From positions 1 to 64,000 of the forward strand of contig CAJONC010000024.1 of the NCBI GenBank assembly GCA_905235675.1: DNA of 64,000 bases. Direction: 5' to 3'. Position numbers and translations under genes: made by a program. The notes under the pieces are model-generated. The model was not told the DNA's origin, searched no databases, and saw only the letters and a list, made by a program, of their open reading frames with translations. This document shows positions 7,459-16,562 of this stretch, piece by piece. The stretch's first letter is position 1. Every line of letters begins with the position of its first letter. This DNA comes from an uncultured Bacteroidales bacterium (GTDB taxonomy: Bacteria > Bacteroidota > Bacteroidia > Bacteroidales > UBA932).

Positions 7459-8046
7459 ATGAAGAAAATTCTTATCAGTTTGGCATTCGCAGCTGCAGCA
7501 GCTGTCAGTGCATTCGGCCAGATTGGCGTTGGAGTAGGTTACATGAACAAGAATGAGCTCACAGCCACCAAAGGCGGCAGCAGCAGCAACATCGACTACG
7601 GCGGTTTTTATGCAGGTGTCGATTACACCCTTCCCATTTCCGGAGCTTTTTCCGTCACCCCCGGCGTTGTGCTGTCATTCCCTGCTCACAAAGAAGAACT
7701 TCTCGGTGTAAGTTCAACAACCAGCGAAACATACCTTGACGTGCCTGTCATGTTCAATTATGGGTTCAAGCTTGCCGGTATCATAGGCATTTATCCTTAC
7801 GCCGGTCCTACCCTCAGCCTTGGTCTGGCTTCAAAGACAAAGACCGGTTCCTACTCGGTGGACAATTACAAAGAAAACGACTACAACAGGTTCGACCTTA
7901 TGATAGGCGGTGGCGTAGCCCTTGTGCTCACCGACATGGTACGCGTTTCGGTCGGTTACAACTATGGCCTCTTCGACCTCAGCAAATCCGAACTCCTGAC
8001 TATCCATAATAATGGAATCCACTTCGGAGTTGCATACCTCTTCTAA
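7459..8046 (+). CDS. Outer-membrane beta-barrel protein
   Basis: A 195-residue protein with a type I signal peptide (MKKILISLAFAAAAAVSAFG, cleavage before Q21) and alternating aromatic/small strands (GVGVGYMNK, GFYAGVDYTLPI, VRVSVGYNYGLFDL). It ends in VAYLF, the terminal aromatic typical of outer-membrane proteins. The size and pattern fit an eight-stranded barrel of the PorT/OmpW-like class. A strong bidirectional terminator follows directly. Confidence 0.8.
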   Translation: MKKILISLAFAAAAAVSAFGQIGVGVGYMNKNELTATKGGSSSNIDYGGFYAGVDYTLPISGAFSVTPGVVLSFPAHKEELLGVSSTTSETYLDVPVMFNYGFKLAGIIGIYPYAGPTLSLGLASKTKTGSYSVDNYKENDYNRFDLMIGGGVALVLTDMVRVSVGYNYGLFDLSKSELLTIHNNGIHFGVAYLF

Positions 8047-8047
8047 T

Positions 8048-8078
8048 AAAAAACCTCGGGAACTTCCCGAGGTTTTTT
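8048..8078. terminator. Bidirectional intrinsic terminator
   Basis: A perfect 15-bp palindrome AAAAAACCTCGGGAA-c-TTCCCGAGGTTTTTT has an A-tract on one side and a T-tract on the other. It separates the barrel gene from convergent lspA. Confidence 0.9.
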
Positions 8079-8643
8079 ATTTCTCCTCCTTCCCTGACTT
8101 ATCGTCTTTGAGGAAGAACTTCCAGTGGAATATCAGCAGGTAGAAAGCCCCGACAGTCACGCAGGAATCAGCGAAATTGAATACGGGGCTGAAGAATATC
8201 ACTTCCCCTGCCGAATTGTGAATCAGGGGGAAATAGAACATGTCGACCACCCTGCCGAACATGAACGGTGCATAGTCCCATATCAGGCCGTAGAAAAGGC
8301 AGTCGATGATGTTGCCAAGGGCGCCGGCCGTAATGAGCGTTAGCCCTACAAGCACTCCCGTGGGAGCCTTGTTCCTGCGGTTGAGCGAAGATATCCACCA
8401 GCACAAGGCGCCGAAGAGCACGATGCGGAACAACGACAGCAGGAACTTTCCCACTGCACCGCCGAACTTCATTCCGAAGGCCATGCCCTCGTTTTCCACG
8501 AAGCACAGGCGGAACCAGTCGCCAAGCACATAAATCTGCTCCCCGAGCTGCATATTGGTCTTTACCAGGTATTTGATTGCCTGGTCGGTGATTACCAGCA
8601 GCGTGCCGAGGACAATCAGCCTTGCCCCTCTTGAAATCTTCAT
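8077..8643 (-). CDS. lspA: Lipoprotein signal peptidase II
   Basis: A 188-residue inner-membrane aspartic protease that cuts the signal peptide of prolipoproteins. Four hydrophobic spans are visible. The catalytic aspartates are D114 in GNIIDC and D159 in FNFADSC, matching the LspA NxxGNxID and FNxAD motifs. The N-terminal VENEGMAFGM is also conserved. I chose the ATG at 8643 (MKISRG) over an earlier in-frame start that would overlap the upstream gene. Gene order ileS - dksA-like - lspA is common in this phylum. The many lipoproteins in this window are its expected substrates. Confidence 0.93.
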   Translation of the reverse strand: MKISRGARLIVLGTLLVITDQAIKYLVKTNMQLGEQIYVLGDWFRLCFVENEGMAFGMKFGGAVGKFLLSLFRIVLFGALCWWISSLNRRNKAPTGVLVGLTLITAGALGNIIDCLFYGLIWDYAPFMFGRVVDMFYFPLIHNSAGEVIFFSPVFNFADSCVTVGAFYLLIFHWKFFLKDDKSGKEEK

Positions 8644-8647
8644 CGGA

Positions 8648-9049
8648 TCAGTTCTTTCCCTGTTTGGCAAGCATTTCCTTGGCCTCTACCGTAAGCGTGG
8701 CGTGCGGCACGAGACGCAGCCTTTCCTTGGGTATGAGCTTGCCTGTAACGCGGCATACGCCATAAGTCTTGTTTTCGATACGTACGAGCGCAGCCTCAAG
8801 GTTCTTGATGAACTTGTACTGGCGCTGTGCAAGCTGGCTCGCCTCTTCCTTCGTGAGCTGGTTGGCCCCGTCGTCCTCAACGGTACGGAATGAAGGGGAG
8901 GTGTCCTCGATGTCGTTATTCCCGCCGTGCATGACGACGCCTCGCAGCGTGTTGTACTCGGCCCTGGCTTTTTCAAGCATGTCTTCGATGATTACCTTGA
9001 ACTCGGCAAGTTCCTCATCGGAATAACGGGTTTTTTCCTGTTCTTCCAT
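8648..9049 (-). CDS. DksA/TraR-family RNA polymerase-binding protein
   Basis: A 133-residue protein with an N-terminal coiled-coil-like region (residues 10-95) and the globular end GVCRVTGKLIPKERLRLVPHATL. DksA proteins insert a coiled coil into the RNA polymerase secondary channel and work with ppGpp. The usual four-cysteine zinc site is reduced to one cysteine; the others are Thr or Lys, as I remember for Bacteroidetes homologues, so the fold is probably zinc-free. It lies between ileS and lspA on the same strand with short gaps. Confidence 0.85.
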   Translation of the reverse strand: MEEQEKTRYSDEELAEFKVIIEDMLEKARAEYNTLRGVVMHGGNNDIEDTSPSFRTVEDDGANQLTKEEASQLAQRQYKFIKNLEAALVRIENKTYGVCRVTGKLIPKERLRLVPHATLTVEAKEMLAKQGKN

Positions 9050-9056
9050 GGTTTGA

Positions 9057-12000
9057 TTATTTACGTGTTACTTTAATCTTTATTGCAGCATCGTTCCACT
9101 CCACTTCGCTGCCCTCCCCCTCGCTTTCGAGGCCGAGCGACAGGGCAAGAGTCTGGGATGCTATGTATTCCCTGTAATCCGCGAGGGCGGCGGCAATCTC
9201 ATCGTGGGCGGGCCCGTCGGCGATGACGGTCACATCCACGCGGTCGGTAACGTCGAAGCCGCTGTCCTTGCGCAGATTCTGTATCCGGTTGATAAGTTCG
9301 CGGGCGGTGCCTTCGTTGCGAAGGGCGTCGCTGATCTGTATATCGAGGGCTATCGTGAGCGGCCCTTCGCTTGCGACGAGCCATCCCGGCATGTCCTCTG
9401 AAGTAATCTCATAGTCTTCCGGCACGAGGGTTACAGGGCCGGACGCCAGGTCCAGGGTGTATTCTTCGGACGCCTGGATTGCGGAGATGGTGGCCTGGTC
9501 GAGCTGTGCGAAGGCCGCGGCAATCTCTTTCATCTGCTGGCCGTACTTCTTTCCGAGAACGCGGAAGTTGGGCTTGATCTTTTTGGTTATTATGCCCGTG
9601 GTGTCGGATATGAACTCCACTTCCTTTACGTTCACTTCGGTAAGGATGATGCCTTTGACCTGTTCGAGCCGGGCGCGCACCGATTCGGAAATCACGGGAA
9701 TGAGCATCTTGGCAAGCGGCTGGCGTACCTTGATATTCACCTTCCTGCGGAGCGCGAGCACGAGAGAGGTGGCCTTCTGGGCGAGTTCCATGCGCTGTTC
9801 GAGGTCTTCGTCTATCAGGGATTCGTCCGCCTCGGGCATGGGTTCGAAGTGCACGCACTGCGCGCCCGGGACAAGGTCGAGCCAGAGTTCGTCGGAGTAG
9901 AAGGGCGCGATGGGCGCCGATAGCAGCGCGACGGTTTTGAGGGCCCCGTAGAGGGTTTCGTACGCGGCGATCTTGTCATCGGTGAGTCCGCCTCCCCAGA
10001 AGCGCTTGCGGTTCAGGCGCACGTACCAGTTGGAGAGATGGTCGCAGACGAAGGTCTGGATCAGGCGGCCTGCGAGGGTGATGTCGTAGTCTTCGTAGGC
10101 TGCGCGCACGTCGCGTATCAGGCTGTTCTGCAGGGAGATAATCCAGCGGTCAATCTCGGTGAGAGCCTCTTTTCCGCGTCCTGAGCTGCAGGCCGGGGTC
10201 CAGCCGTCGACATTTGCGTAGAGCGCGAAGAATGAATATGTGTTATAGAGGGTTCCGAAGAATTTGCGGCGGACTTCGTCTACGCCGGCTTCATCGAAAC
10301 GGAGATTGTCCCAGGGTTGGGCATTGGTAAGCATGTACCAGCGCAGTGCGTCGGCGCCGTAGTCGTCGAGGGCCTTGAAGGGGTCGACGGCATTGCCGAG
10401 ACGCTTGCTCATCTTGTTGCCTGCCTTGTCGAGCACCAGGCCGTTGGAGATAACGCGCCTGAATGCGGGCGTTCCGCTGACCATGGTGTGAATGGCATGA
10501 AGGGTGTAGAACCATCCGCGGGTCTGGTCGACGCCCTCGGCGATGAAATCGGCGGTGGCCCCGAAGTCGGGGGTGCCGGCTCCGCGCAGGCCGGTCTGGG
10601 CGTAAGGCATGGAGCCGGAGTCGAACCAGACGTCAATAAGGTCGGATTCGCGCACCATCCTGCGTCCCGTAGGGCTTACGAGGAAAATTTCGTCGACATA
10701 GGGGCGGTGAAGGTCGATGCGGTCATAGTTCTCCTTGCTCATGTCGTCTGGATCGAAGCCCTTGTCCCTGAGCAGATTGGATGCCATAACGCCGGCGGCC
10801 ACGGCTTTGTCTATTTCATCGTAGAGCTGCCTGATGCTGCTGATGCAGATTTCCTCCTTTCCGTCTTCGGTCCGCCAGATGGGAAGAGGCGTGCCCCAGA
10901 AGCGGCTGCGGCTGAGATTCCAGTCCTGTATGTTTTCGAGCCAGACTCCGAAGCGGCCGCTGCCGGTGGATTCGGGCTTCCATGTTATCTGATTGTTGAG
11001 CGCCACCATCTCGTCCTTCACTGCGGTGGTGCGGATGAACCAGGAGTCGAGAGGATAGTAGAGTATGGGGACGTCGGTACGCCAGCTGTGGGGATAGCTG
11101 TGCGTATGCTTCTGAATGCGGAAGGCCTTGCCCTGCGCCTTGAGCATCACGCAGAGGTCGATGTCCAGGGTAGGCGCGTCCTTGCCGAGAAGTTCTTCGC
11201 CGGAGAACTGGCGGAAGAAGTTTTCGATGGCGTTCTTTACGTAGCGGCCTTCGAATTCCTTATAGGAAGGATCCACCGAAGCTGCCACATAGGTGGGATC
11301 GAGGTCTTCCAGGCGATAGAAACGGCCCTGCCTGTCCACCTGTGCCTGGGGATTGCCCTCGCTGTCCACAACCATCAGGGGCACGATTCCCGCAGCAGCT
11401 GCGACTTTCTTGTCATCCGCACCGAAGGTGGGGGCGATATGCACTATGCCGGTACCGTCTTCCACGGTGACATAGTCGCCCTGAATCACCTCGAAAGCTT
11501 TTCCGTCAGGCTTGAACCAGGGAATCAGCTGCCTGTAGGAGATGCCGGTGAGTTCCGTACCCTTGAATTTGCCGGGAAGGACTTCGTAAGGAATCCTGTC
11601 GTTGAACCAGGCGCCCACGAGAGGCTCCGCAAGCACATAGACCGCTTCTTCACCGCTATACGGATTGGTGGACTTCACGCGTACATAGTCTATTTTGGGG
11701 CCGACGCAAAGGGCCGTGTTGGAAGGCAGTGTCCAGGGCGTGGTGGTCCATGCGAGGAAGTAAACGGGTCCGTCGCCGAAGAGTTTTTCGGAGGCGGCAT
11801 TGCGTATCACCTCGAACTGCACGGTTGCCGTGGTGTCCGTAACGTCCTTGTAGCAGCCGGGCTGGTTCAGCTCATGGGAGCTGAGGCCGGTGCCGTCGGT
11901 AGGAGAATAAGGCTGAATGGTCTTGCCCTTGTAGAGCAGGCCCTTGTCGTAAATCCGGCCGAGCAGCCACCAGAGAGTTTCGATATAACGGTTGTCGTAG

Positions 12001-12449
12001 GTGATGTACGGGTCGTTCATGTCCACCCAGTAACCCACCCTCTGGGTCATGTTTTCCCATTCGGCGGTATATTTCATCACCGACTCGCGGCAGCGGCGGT
12101 TGTATTCCGCAACGCTTATTTTGGTACCGATGTCGGCCTTGGTGATGCCGAGGCTCTTTTCCACGCTGAGCTCCACGGGGAGTCCGTGCGTATCCCAGCC
12201 TGCACGACGGCGTACCTTCCAGCCTGTCCGGCTCTTGTAGCGGCAGATAGCGTCCTTGATGGAACGGGCCATCACGTGATGGATGCCCGGCATGCCGTTG
12301 GCGGAAGGCGGGCCTTCAAAGAAAACGAACTCAGGACGGCCCTCGGCGAGCTCCATGCTCTTCTCGAAGGCTCTTTCCTGTTTCCAACGCTCCAGCACAC
12401 GGTTTCCGGTGGCAACCAGATCCAATCCCTTATATTCTTTGAAAGTCAT
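9057..12449 (-). CDS. ileS: Isoleucyl-tRNA synthetase
   Basis: An 1130-residue class I synthetase that charges tRNA-Ile with isoleucine. The HIGH-equivalent motif is GIHH (residues 55-58) in GMPGIHHVMA, and the KMSKS loop is GNKMSKRLGN. The editing (CP1) domain lies between about residues 190 and 420, including WTTTPWTLPSNTAL. The anticodon-binding region follows the catalytic core. The length and GIHH variant fit the longer IleS form common in Bacteroidetes. It has its own divergent upstream region shared with cvpA; a TATATTTG box lies at 12486-12493 on this strand. Confidence 0.96.
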   Translation of the reverse strand: MTFKEYKGLDLVATGNRVLERWKQERAFEKSMELAEGRPEFVFFEGPPSANGMPGIHHVMARSIKDAICRYKSRTGWKVRRRAGWDTHGLPVELSVEKSLGITKADIGTKISVAEYNRRCRESVMKYTAEWENMTQRVGYWVDMNDPYITYDNRYIETLWWLLGRIYDKGLLYKGKTIQPYSPTDGTGLSSHELNQPGCYKDVTDTTATVQFEVIRNAASEKLFGDGPVYFLAWTTTPWTLPSNTALCVGPKIDYVRVKSTNPYSGEEAVYVLAEPLVGAWFNDRIPYEVLPGKFKGTELTGISYRQLIPWFKPDGKAFEVIQGDYVTVEDGTGIVHIAPTFGADDKKVAAAAGIVPLMVVDSEGNPQAQVDRQGRFYRLEDLDPTYVAASVDPSYKEFEGRYVKNAIENFFRQFSGEELLGKDAPTLDIDLCVMLKAQGKAFRIQKHTHSYPHSWRTDVPILYYPLDSWFIRTTAVKDEMVALNNQITWKPESTGSGRFGVWLENIQDWNLSRSRFWGTPLPIWRTEDGKEEICISSIRQLYDEIDKAVAAGVMASNLLRDKGFDPDDMSKENYDRIDLHRPYVDEIFLVSPTGRRMVRESDLIDVWFDSGSMPYAQTGLRGAGTPDFGATADFIAEGVDQTRGWFYTLHAIHTMVSGTPAFRRVISNGLVLDKAGNKMSKRLGNAVDPFKALDDYGADALRWYMLTNAQPWDNLRFDEAGVDEVRRKFFGTLYNTYSFFALYANVDGWTPACSSGRGKEALTEIDRWIISLQNSLIRDVRAAYEDYDITLAGRLIQTFVCDHLSNWYVRLNRKRFWGGGLTDDKIAAYETLYGALKTVALLSAPIAPFYSDELWLDLVPGAQCVHFEPMPEADESLIDEDLEQRMELAQKATSLVLALRRKVNIKVRQPLAKMLIPVISESVRARLEQVKGIILTEVNVKEVEFISDTTGIITKKIKPNFRVLGKKYGQQMKEIAAAFAQLDQATISAIQASEEYTLDLASGPVTLVPEDYEITSEDMPGWLVASEGPLTIALDIQISDALRNEGTARELINRIQNLRKDSGFDVTDRVDVTVIADGPAHDEIAAALADYREYIASQTLALSLGLESEGEGSEVEWNDAAIKIKVTRK

Positions 12450-12467
12450 AATTTTTCCTTAAATTTG
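12438..12467 (+). promoter_or_regulatory. Likely promoter of cvpA-tsaB
   Basis: TTTG (12438-12441), 18 nt, TAAATTTG (12460-12467). It reads toward cvpA from inside the 5' end of ileS, leaving a leader of about 30 nt. Confidence 0.45.
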
Positions 12468-12501
12468 TGCTAACTTATGAATTTACAAATATAACAAATA
12501 A

Positions 12502-12996
12502 TTGGAAACTCTCGACATCATCATCCTTGTATGTTTCGTTCCCGCCCTGATAACCGGGCTGAGGAAAGGATTGATCGAACAACTGATCGGACTGGCATCC
12601 ATCTTCCTTGGTGTCTGGGTGGCGTTCAAGTTCTCCATGATGCTGTCCGCATGGCTCCAGCCGCATCTCAACCTCGATGCCAATGTGCTGAACATCATTG
12701 CATTCACCATACTCGTCATCGCCGTAATACTTGGGCTTGCGGTGCTCGGGAAACTCCTGACCAAGGTGCTGAAGCTGGCTTCGCTCGGCTGGCTCAACCG
12801 GCTCCTCGGGCTGCTTTTCGCCCTGTTCAAGGCCGCCGTCATAATCTCCCTGGTAATCTTCGCGTTCGACCCCTTGAATGCCAAATTGCTGATAATCAAG
12901 CAGGAAACACTGGACGCATCGGTAATGTACAAGGCCCTGCAGGGGCTTTCGGCGAAAGTCTTCCCTTATCTTCAACTTTTGATTGAAAATGTCTAA
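12502..12996 (+). CDS. CvpA-family inner-membrane protein
   Basis: A 164-residue protein with four predicted membrane spans (about residues 3-20, 28-50, 65-90, 103-125). The opening ETLDIIILVCFVPALITGLR and GLIEQLIGLASIFLGVWVAF match the colicin V production protein family, whose cellular role is envelope-related. The start is a TTG at 12502; the nearby upstream ATG (12477) is in another frame and stops after five codons. The last 8 bp overlap the next gene. Confidence 0.85.
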   Translation: METLDIIILVCFVPALITGLRKGLIEQLIGLASIFLGVWVAFKFSMMLSAWLQPHLNLDANVLNIIAFTILVIAVILGLAVLGKLLTKVLKLASLGWLNRLLGLLFALFKAAVIISLVIFAFDPLNAKLLIIKQETLDASVMYKALQGLSAKVFPYLQLLIENV

Positions 12997-13672
12997 ACTG
13001 GTATTCATAGAAACCTCGACATCCCTCTGCTCCACGGCCATTGCCGAAAACGGGCGCATCGTGAGCAGCCGCAAAAGCACAGAACCCCGCGCTCACGCAT
13101 CAATGACCGCGGTTTTCATCAAGGAAATGCTGGATGAATGCGGCCTGCAGATGGGCGATATCGACGCCGTGGCTGTAAGCGCCGGGCCCGGCTCGTACAC
13201 GGGGCTCAGGGTGGGAGTATCCACCGCAAAGGGGCTGTGCTTCGGTTCGGGGATTCCGCTGATTTCGGTGAGCACTCCGGAGATACTCGCATGGCAGGCT
13301 ATAGAGGGCGGCCTTCTCCCCCAGGGATGCAAGACCATACTTCCAATGATAGACGCCCGCAGGATGGAGGTATACACCGCCCCCTTCTCCCCTTCCGGAG
13401 AGCGCCTGGGGGACATCGCCCCCGTCGTGCTGGACTCCACCAGTTTTGCGGACGAGTTCGCCGCAGGGCCTGTCCTGATAATCGGAGACGCAGCCGACAA
13501 ATGCCGTGAACTCTTTCCCTCCGCCGGCTTCGTGCAATGCTGCCCCGAAGCGTCCTCCATGCTTACCCCCGCAATGAAAAAATTCGAAGCACACGACTTT
13601 GAAGACGTCGCATACTTCGAACCTTTCTATCTCAAACAGTTCGTCGCCACTGTCGGCAAGAAACTGTTCTGA
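12989..13672 (+). CDS. tsaB: tRNA threonylcarbamoyladenosine biosynthesis protein TsaB
   Basis: A 227-residue ASKHA-fold protein that partners TsaD in making the t6A37 modification of ANN-decoding tRNAs. ETSTSLCSTAIAENG is the N-terminal nucleotide-binding-like motif, followed by GPGSYTGLRVGVSTAKGLCF, the hallmark TsaB segment. I chose the ATG at 12989, which overlaps the cvpA stop by 8 bp (ATGTCTAA); the alternative TTG at 12983 adds two residues. It ends 3 bp from a convergent gene. Confidence 0.93.
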   Translation: MSKLVFIETSTSLCSTAIAENGRIVSSRKSTEPRAHASMTAVFIKEMLDECGLQMGDIDAVAVSAGPGSYTGLRVGVSTAKGLCFGSGIPLISVSTPEILAWQAIEGGLLPQGCKTILPMIDARRMEVYTAPFSPSGERLGDIAPVVLDSTSFADEFAAGPVLIIGDAADKCRELFPSAGFVQCCPEASSMLTPAMKKFEAHDFEDVAYFEPFYLKQFVATVGKKLF

Positions 13673-13675
13673 CTT

Positions 13676-14782
13676 TTATTTCAACCCTTTGGCTATCGCG
13701 GCGCGGAGTTCCTTTTCGGTAACCCCTACAGGCTGGATACCATTCTCGGAAACGAGAATGGCAGCGGGAATGCTCTGGACGTTGTAGAGGTACAGCGAGC
13801 TTGAAGCAGTGCCCATACCGTCGTTCACGTTTATCCAGGGAAGTTCCTGGGCCTTCACGACCTGAGCCCACTCGGCCTTGTCGGGATCTACGCAAACCGC
13901 ATAAATCTCGAATCCGCGGGAATGGTACTGGGCATACAGGGGCTTGAGCACATCCAGGTTGAAAATCTTGTGGGTGGCTTCCCTTGCATCCCAGAAGAAA
14001 ATCAGGGTAAACTTTGCATCGGCACTGTCCAGACTGACGTTCTCACCGTTCACCGAAGGGAGGTTCAGGTTGGGATAAGAGCGTTCTTCAGCAACATTTA
14101 TCCGGTTCTGCAACGCAAAAATCTGTTCCCTGCGGACAGTCTCGGTCTCAAGTGCCTTGACATATTTCGAGTCGGGATATACGGTCTTGAGGGAGTCGCA
14201 TACCTTGCGGAAAACCATTGCGTCGGAAACATTCATGAAGACAGGGCTGTCGCCTATGTTCTCATAAAGAACAGGGACCACTGCAAGGGACTTGGTGTTG
14301 CTGAGCACGAACTTTACGCTTGCACGATAATGGTCGATGTATTCGCGGGCGATTTCGGCAGGCTCGGCGCCCTGGTTGGAAAGAGCTGTAATCTTCCCCA
14401 TAAAGGCATTGAATGCATCGTCCCCCTGCTTCAGAAGTATGGAGCCTTCCGATCCGCTGACTTCGTAATTTCCGAGGGTGTCGGCGGTTACGACGGCCTT
14501 CTCGCCGCTTTCGAGCAGCAGCGAAGCCAGACGCCTGTCAGCTTTGTAGACATATACGAATTCAGGATTCCCCTTCGCGACGTCGAGCTTATAGCTGAAA
14601 TGTCCCCTGGCATCCGTCTTCACTGAATCCAGCACATCGGTCACCGTGCCGTTGAGCTGCTTTACGGCCATCCTGGTTTCAGGGGCGTCGGGAGCCGTAA
14701 AATCAATCACAGCCTTGTTGCCCGAGCATGATGCGAGGAGCGCCAGGGCGGCAGCCGCTGCAAGGTATCTATAACTTTTCAT
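13676..14782 (-). CDS. TlpA/thioredoxin-like lipoprotein lacking the CxxC
   Basis: A 368-residue protein with lipoprotein signal MKSYRYLAAAAALALLASC. The N-terminal half resembles DUF4369-type beta domains (LNGTVTDVLDSVKTDARGHF, VYVYKADRRLASLLLESGE). The C-terminal 130 residues have a thioredoxin-like fold (PNLNLPSVNGENVSLDSADA, LIFFWDAREATHKIFN, INVNDGMG, VQSIPAAILVSENG). The position where redox members have CxxC reads WDAREATH, so there is no active-site disulfide, while the cis-Pro IP is kept. It is probably a binding or structural relative, not an oxidoreductase. It overlaps the HIT gene by 14 bp in one operon. Confidence 0.78.
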   Translation of the reverse strand: MKSYRYLAAAAALALLASCSGNKAVIDFTAPDAPETRMAVKQLNGTVTDVLDSVKTDARGHFSYKLDVAKGNPEFVYVYKADRRLASLLLESGEKAVVTADTLGNYEVSGSEGSILLKQGDDAFNAFMGKITALSNQGAEPAEIAREYIDHYRASVKFVLSNTKSLAVVPVLYENIGDSPVFMNVSDAMVFRKVCDSLKTVYPDSKYVKALETETVRREQIFALQNRINVAEERSYPNLNLPSVNGENVSLDSADAKFTLIFFWDAREATHKIFNLDVLKPLYAQYHSRGFEIYAVCVDPDKAEWAQVVKAQELPWINVNDGMGTASSSLYLYNVQSIPAAILVSENGIQPVGVTEKELRAAIAKGLK

Positions 14783-15173
14783 ATTCTGCGAGGATGGATT
14801 TTGCTATTTCGGCCTTCTGTCCGTCGGTCACCACGGGGCGTTCCTTGCGCCAGTCCATGTCGCCTTCGGTCTGCATCGGAACGAGATGTATGTGCGTATG
14901 GGGCACTTCCATGCCGAGCACCGCCACGCCTACGCGCTTGCAGGGCACCGCGGCCTTGATTGCGACGGCCACCTTGCGGGCGAAAGCCCACAGACCTTCG
15001 TATACTTCGGGATCGAGGTTGAAAATATAGTCATCCTCCACCTTCTTCGGGATTACAAGGGTATGGCCGGGGGTAAGCGGACTGACGTCGAGGAAGGCAT
15101 AATAGTCTTCATTCTCGGCGACCTTGTAGGAAGGAATCTCCCCGTTTGCTATGCGTGTAAAGAGCGTTGCCAT
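14769..15173 (-). CDS. HIT-family nucleotide hydrolase/transferase
   Basis: A 134-residue HINT-like protein. The histidine triad PHTHIHLVP lies near residue 95, with the usual N-terminal TRIANGEIPSYKV and the FLDVSPLTPGHTLVIPKK strand. Family members hydrolyse AMP-lysine or other nucleoside phosphoramidates in the cytoplasm. It sits 1 bp after greA and overlaps the next lipoprotein gene, so the three form one transcription unit. Confidence 0.92.
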   Translation of the reverse strand: MATLFTRIANGEIPSYKVAENEDYYAFLDVSPLTPGHTLVIPKKVEDDYIFNLDPEVYEGLWAFARKVAVAIKAAVPCKRVGVAVLGMEVPHTHIHLVPMQTEGDMDWRKERPVVTDGQKAEIAKSILAEYEKL

Positions 15174-15174
15174 A

Positions 15175-15645
15175 TCAAAGCGAAATATCGAGAATCTTGA
15201 ATTTGAGCACTCCTGAAGGCACCTGCGCCTCTACAGTCTCTCCCTTGCCGTGGCCCATGAGAGCCTTTGCGATGGGGGTGGTGGCGGCGAGTTTGCCCTT
15301 TGAGAAATCCGCCTCGGACTCACCCACGATGGTAAACTCCATCACCGCACCGGCGGAAAGGTTTTCCACCTTCACCTTGTTGAGCATCTGCACCTTGTCG
15401 GTCCCGAGCTGCGAAGCCGCAACCACCTTGGCATTCGCCACCTGGTTCTGCAGCTGGGCTATCTTGAGCTCCAGGAGTCCCTGGGCCTCGCGCGCGGACT
15501 CATATTCGGCATTCTCCGAAAGGTCGCCCTTCTCGCGCGCCTCGGCGATGGCCGCCGAAATCACGGGACGCTGGGCCAGTGCATCCGCAAGTTCCTTCTT
15601 CAATTTGTCGAGCCCTTCCTGGCTCATATAATGAATATCTGCCAT
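15175..15645 (-). CDS. greA: Transcription elongation factor GreA
   Basis: A 156-residue protein, the standard length for GreA, which stimulates transcript cleavage in backtracked RNA polymerase. The N-terminal coiled coil (residues 8-75) contains EAREKGDLSENAEYESAREA, with the acidic tip residues of the family. The C-terminal FKBP-like domain includes FTIVGESEAD and SGVLKFKILDI. A TATCTTTG -7 box lies about 65 bp upstream, inside the 3' end of ribF. Confidence 0.95.
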   Translation of the reverse strand: MADIHYMSQEGLDKLKKELADALAQRPVISAAIAEAREKGDLSENAEYESAREAQGLLELKIAQLQNQVANAKVVAASQLGTDKVQMLNKVKVENLSAGAVMEFTIVGESEADFSKGKLAATTPIAKALMGHGKGETVEAQVPSGVLKFKILDISL

Positions 15646-15698
15646 AATTGGTTAATTAAAAATGAGTCCCGCTTTGCACAGCAGAACCCCAGTGTTTA

Positions 15699-16562
15699 CT
15701 ATCTACGCAAAGATAGCAAATTTTTGCAATATTGTTCATCCTGCACCAGCTGGTTTTTGAGTTCCTCCAGGCTTTCGAACTTTTTTTCTTCCCTTACACG
15801 CCTGAGGAACGACACCCTGACCTGACGGCCGTAAATATCTTCGTCAAAGCCGAAAATATGGGTTTCTATCACAGGACCGACATTGGTCATTCCATGGAAA
15901 AACCTGTCCCCTATCTGCACCCCGCTGAGGTACACTCCCCCCGCCGGAACCAGCTTCATGCTCTCCCCGGGACGGATGTTGGCTGTGGGATAGCCTATCG
16001 TGCGGCCCAGTTTTTTGCCGTGCACGACTTCGCCGCTTAGGCTGTAGTTGTAGCCGAGATACTCTGCCGCAACATCCACTTCGCCCGCGCGCAATGCCGA
16101 GCGTATCCTCGTGGAGCTCACCGCTATGCCCACGGAAGAGACTTCGTCGGTATGGAGTACGTCCAGCCCGAGGGACGCCGCGATGGACGCTGTCTGCGAG
16201 GGGGTGAGAAGGTCGTGCCCGATGCGGTTGTCGTAACCGAGCAGTATGGCCGTGCCGCCGAAACGCCCCACAACGATGTCGCGGAGATAATCTTCCGTGC
16301 CCATATTGCTGAATTCCCTGGTGAACGGCAGCTGCACGACTTCATCCACTCCGAGGCCTTCGATCATGCATTTCTTCTCGTCGGGAGTGTTCAGCAGGCT
16401 GAGATTGAGGGCATCGTCCTGCAGCACCACTCGGGGATGCGGCCAGAAGGTAATCACGATGCTTTTCTCGCCCCTCCTGTGTGCCTCGTCGACCAGATTG
16501 GCGATAACAAGACGGTGCCCTTTGTGGACACCGTCGAAGAAGCCTGTTGCGATTACAGCCAT
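15699..16562 (-). CDS. ribF: Bifunctional riboflavin kinase / FAD synthetase
   Basis: A 287-residue enzyme that turns riboflavin into FMN and then FAD. The N-terminal adenylyltransferase domain begins ATGFFDGVHKGHRLV (the GxFDGxHxGH nucleotide motif). SSTRIRSALRAGEVDVA is its second motif. The C-terminal riboflavin kinase domain has LGRTIGYPTANIRP and VGPVIETHIFGFDEDIYG. I chose the ATG at 16562 because a longer in-frame start would add an unrelated tail inside glgP; the ATG overlaps the glgP stop by 10 bp. Confidence 0.93.
   Translation of the reverse strand: MAVIATGFFDGVHKGHRLVIANLVDEAHRRGEKSIVITFWPHPRVVLQDDALNLSLLNTPDEKKCMIEGLGVDEVVQLPFTREFSNMGTEDYLRDIVVGRFGGTAILLGYDNRIGHDLLTPSQTASIAASLGLDVLHTDEVSSVGIAVSSTRIRSALRAGEVDVAAEYLGYNYSLSGEVVHGKKLGRTIGYPTANIRPGESMKLVPAGGVYLSGVQIGDRFFHGMTNVGPVIETHIFGFDEDIYGRQVRVSFLRRVREEKKFESLEELKNQLVQDEQYCKNLLSLRR
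15708..15715 (-). promoter_or_regulatory. Probable -7 box (TATCTTTG) for greA
   Basis: The minus strand reads TATCTTTG within the last codons of ribF, about 63 bp before the greA ATG. No clear TTTG is seen at -33. Confidence 0.4.

Noticed and set aside
10317..12473. A 718-codon open frame opposite ileS, and similar long frames opposite glgP (16547-18754), the debranching gene (21594-23618), glgB (23935-25731) and the S41 gene (52157-54172)
   Set aside because: All mirror well-identified genes and read as low-complexity His/Val/Gly-rich translations; they are codon-bias shadows.
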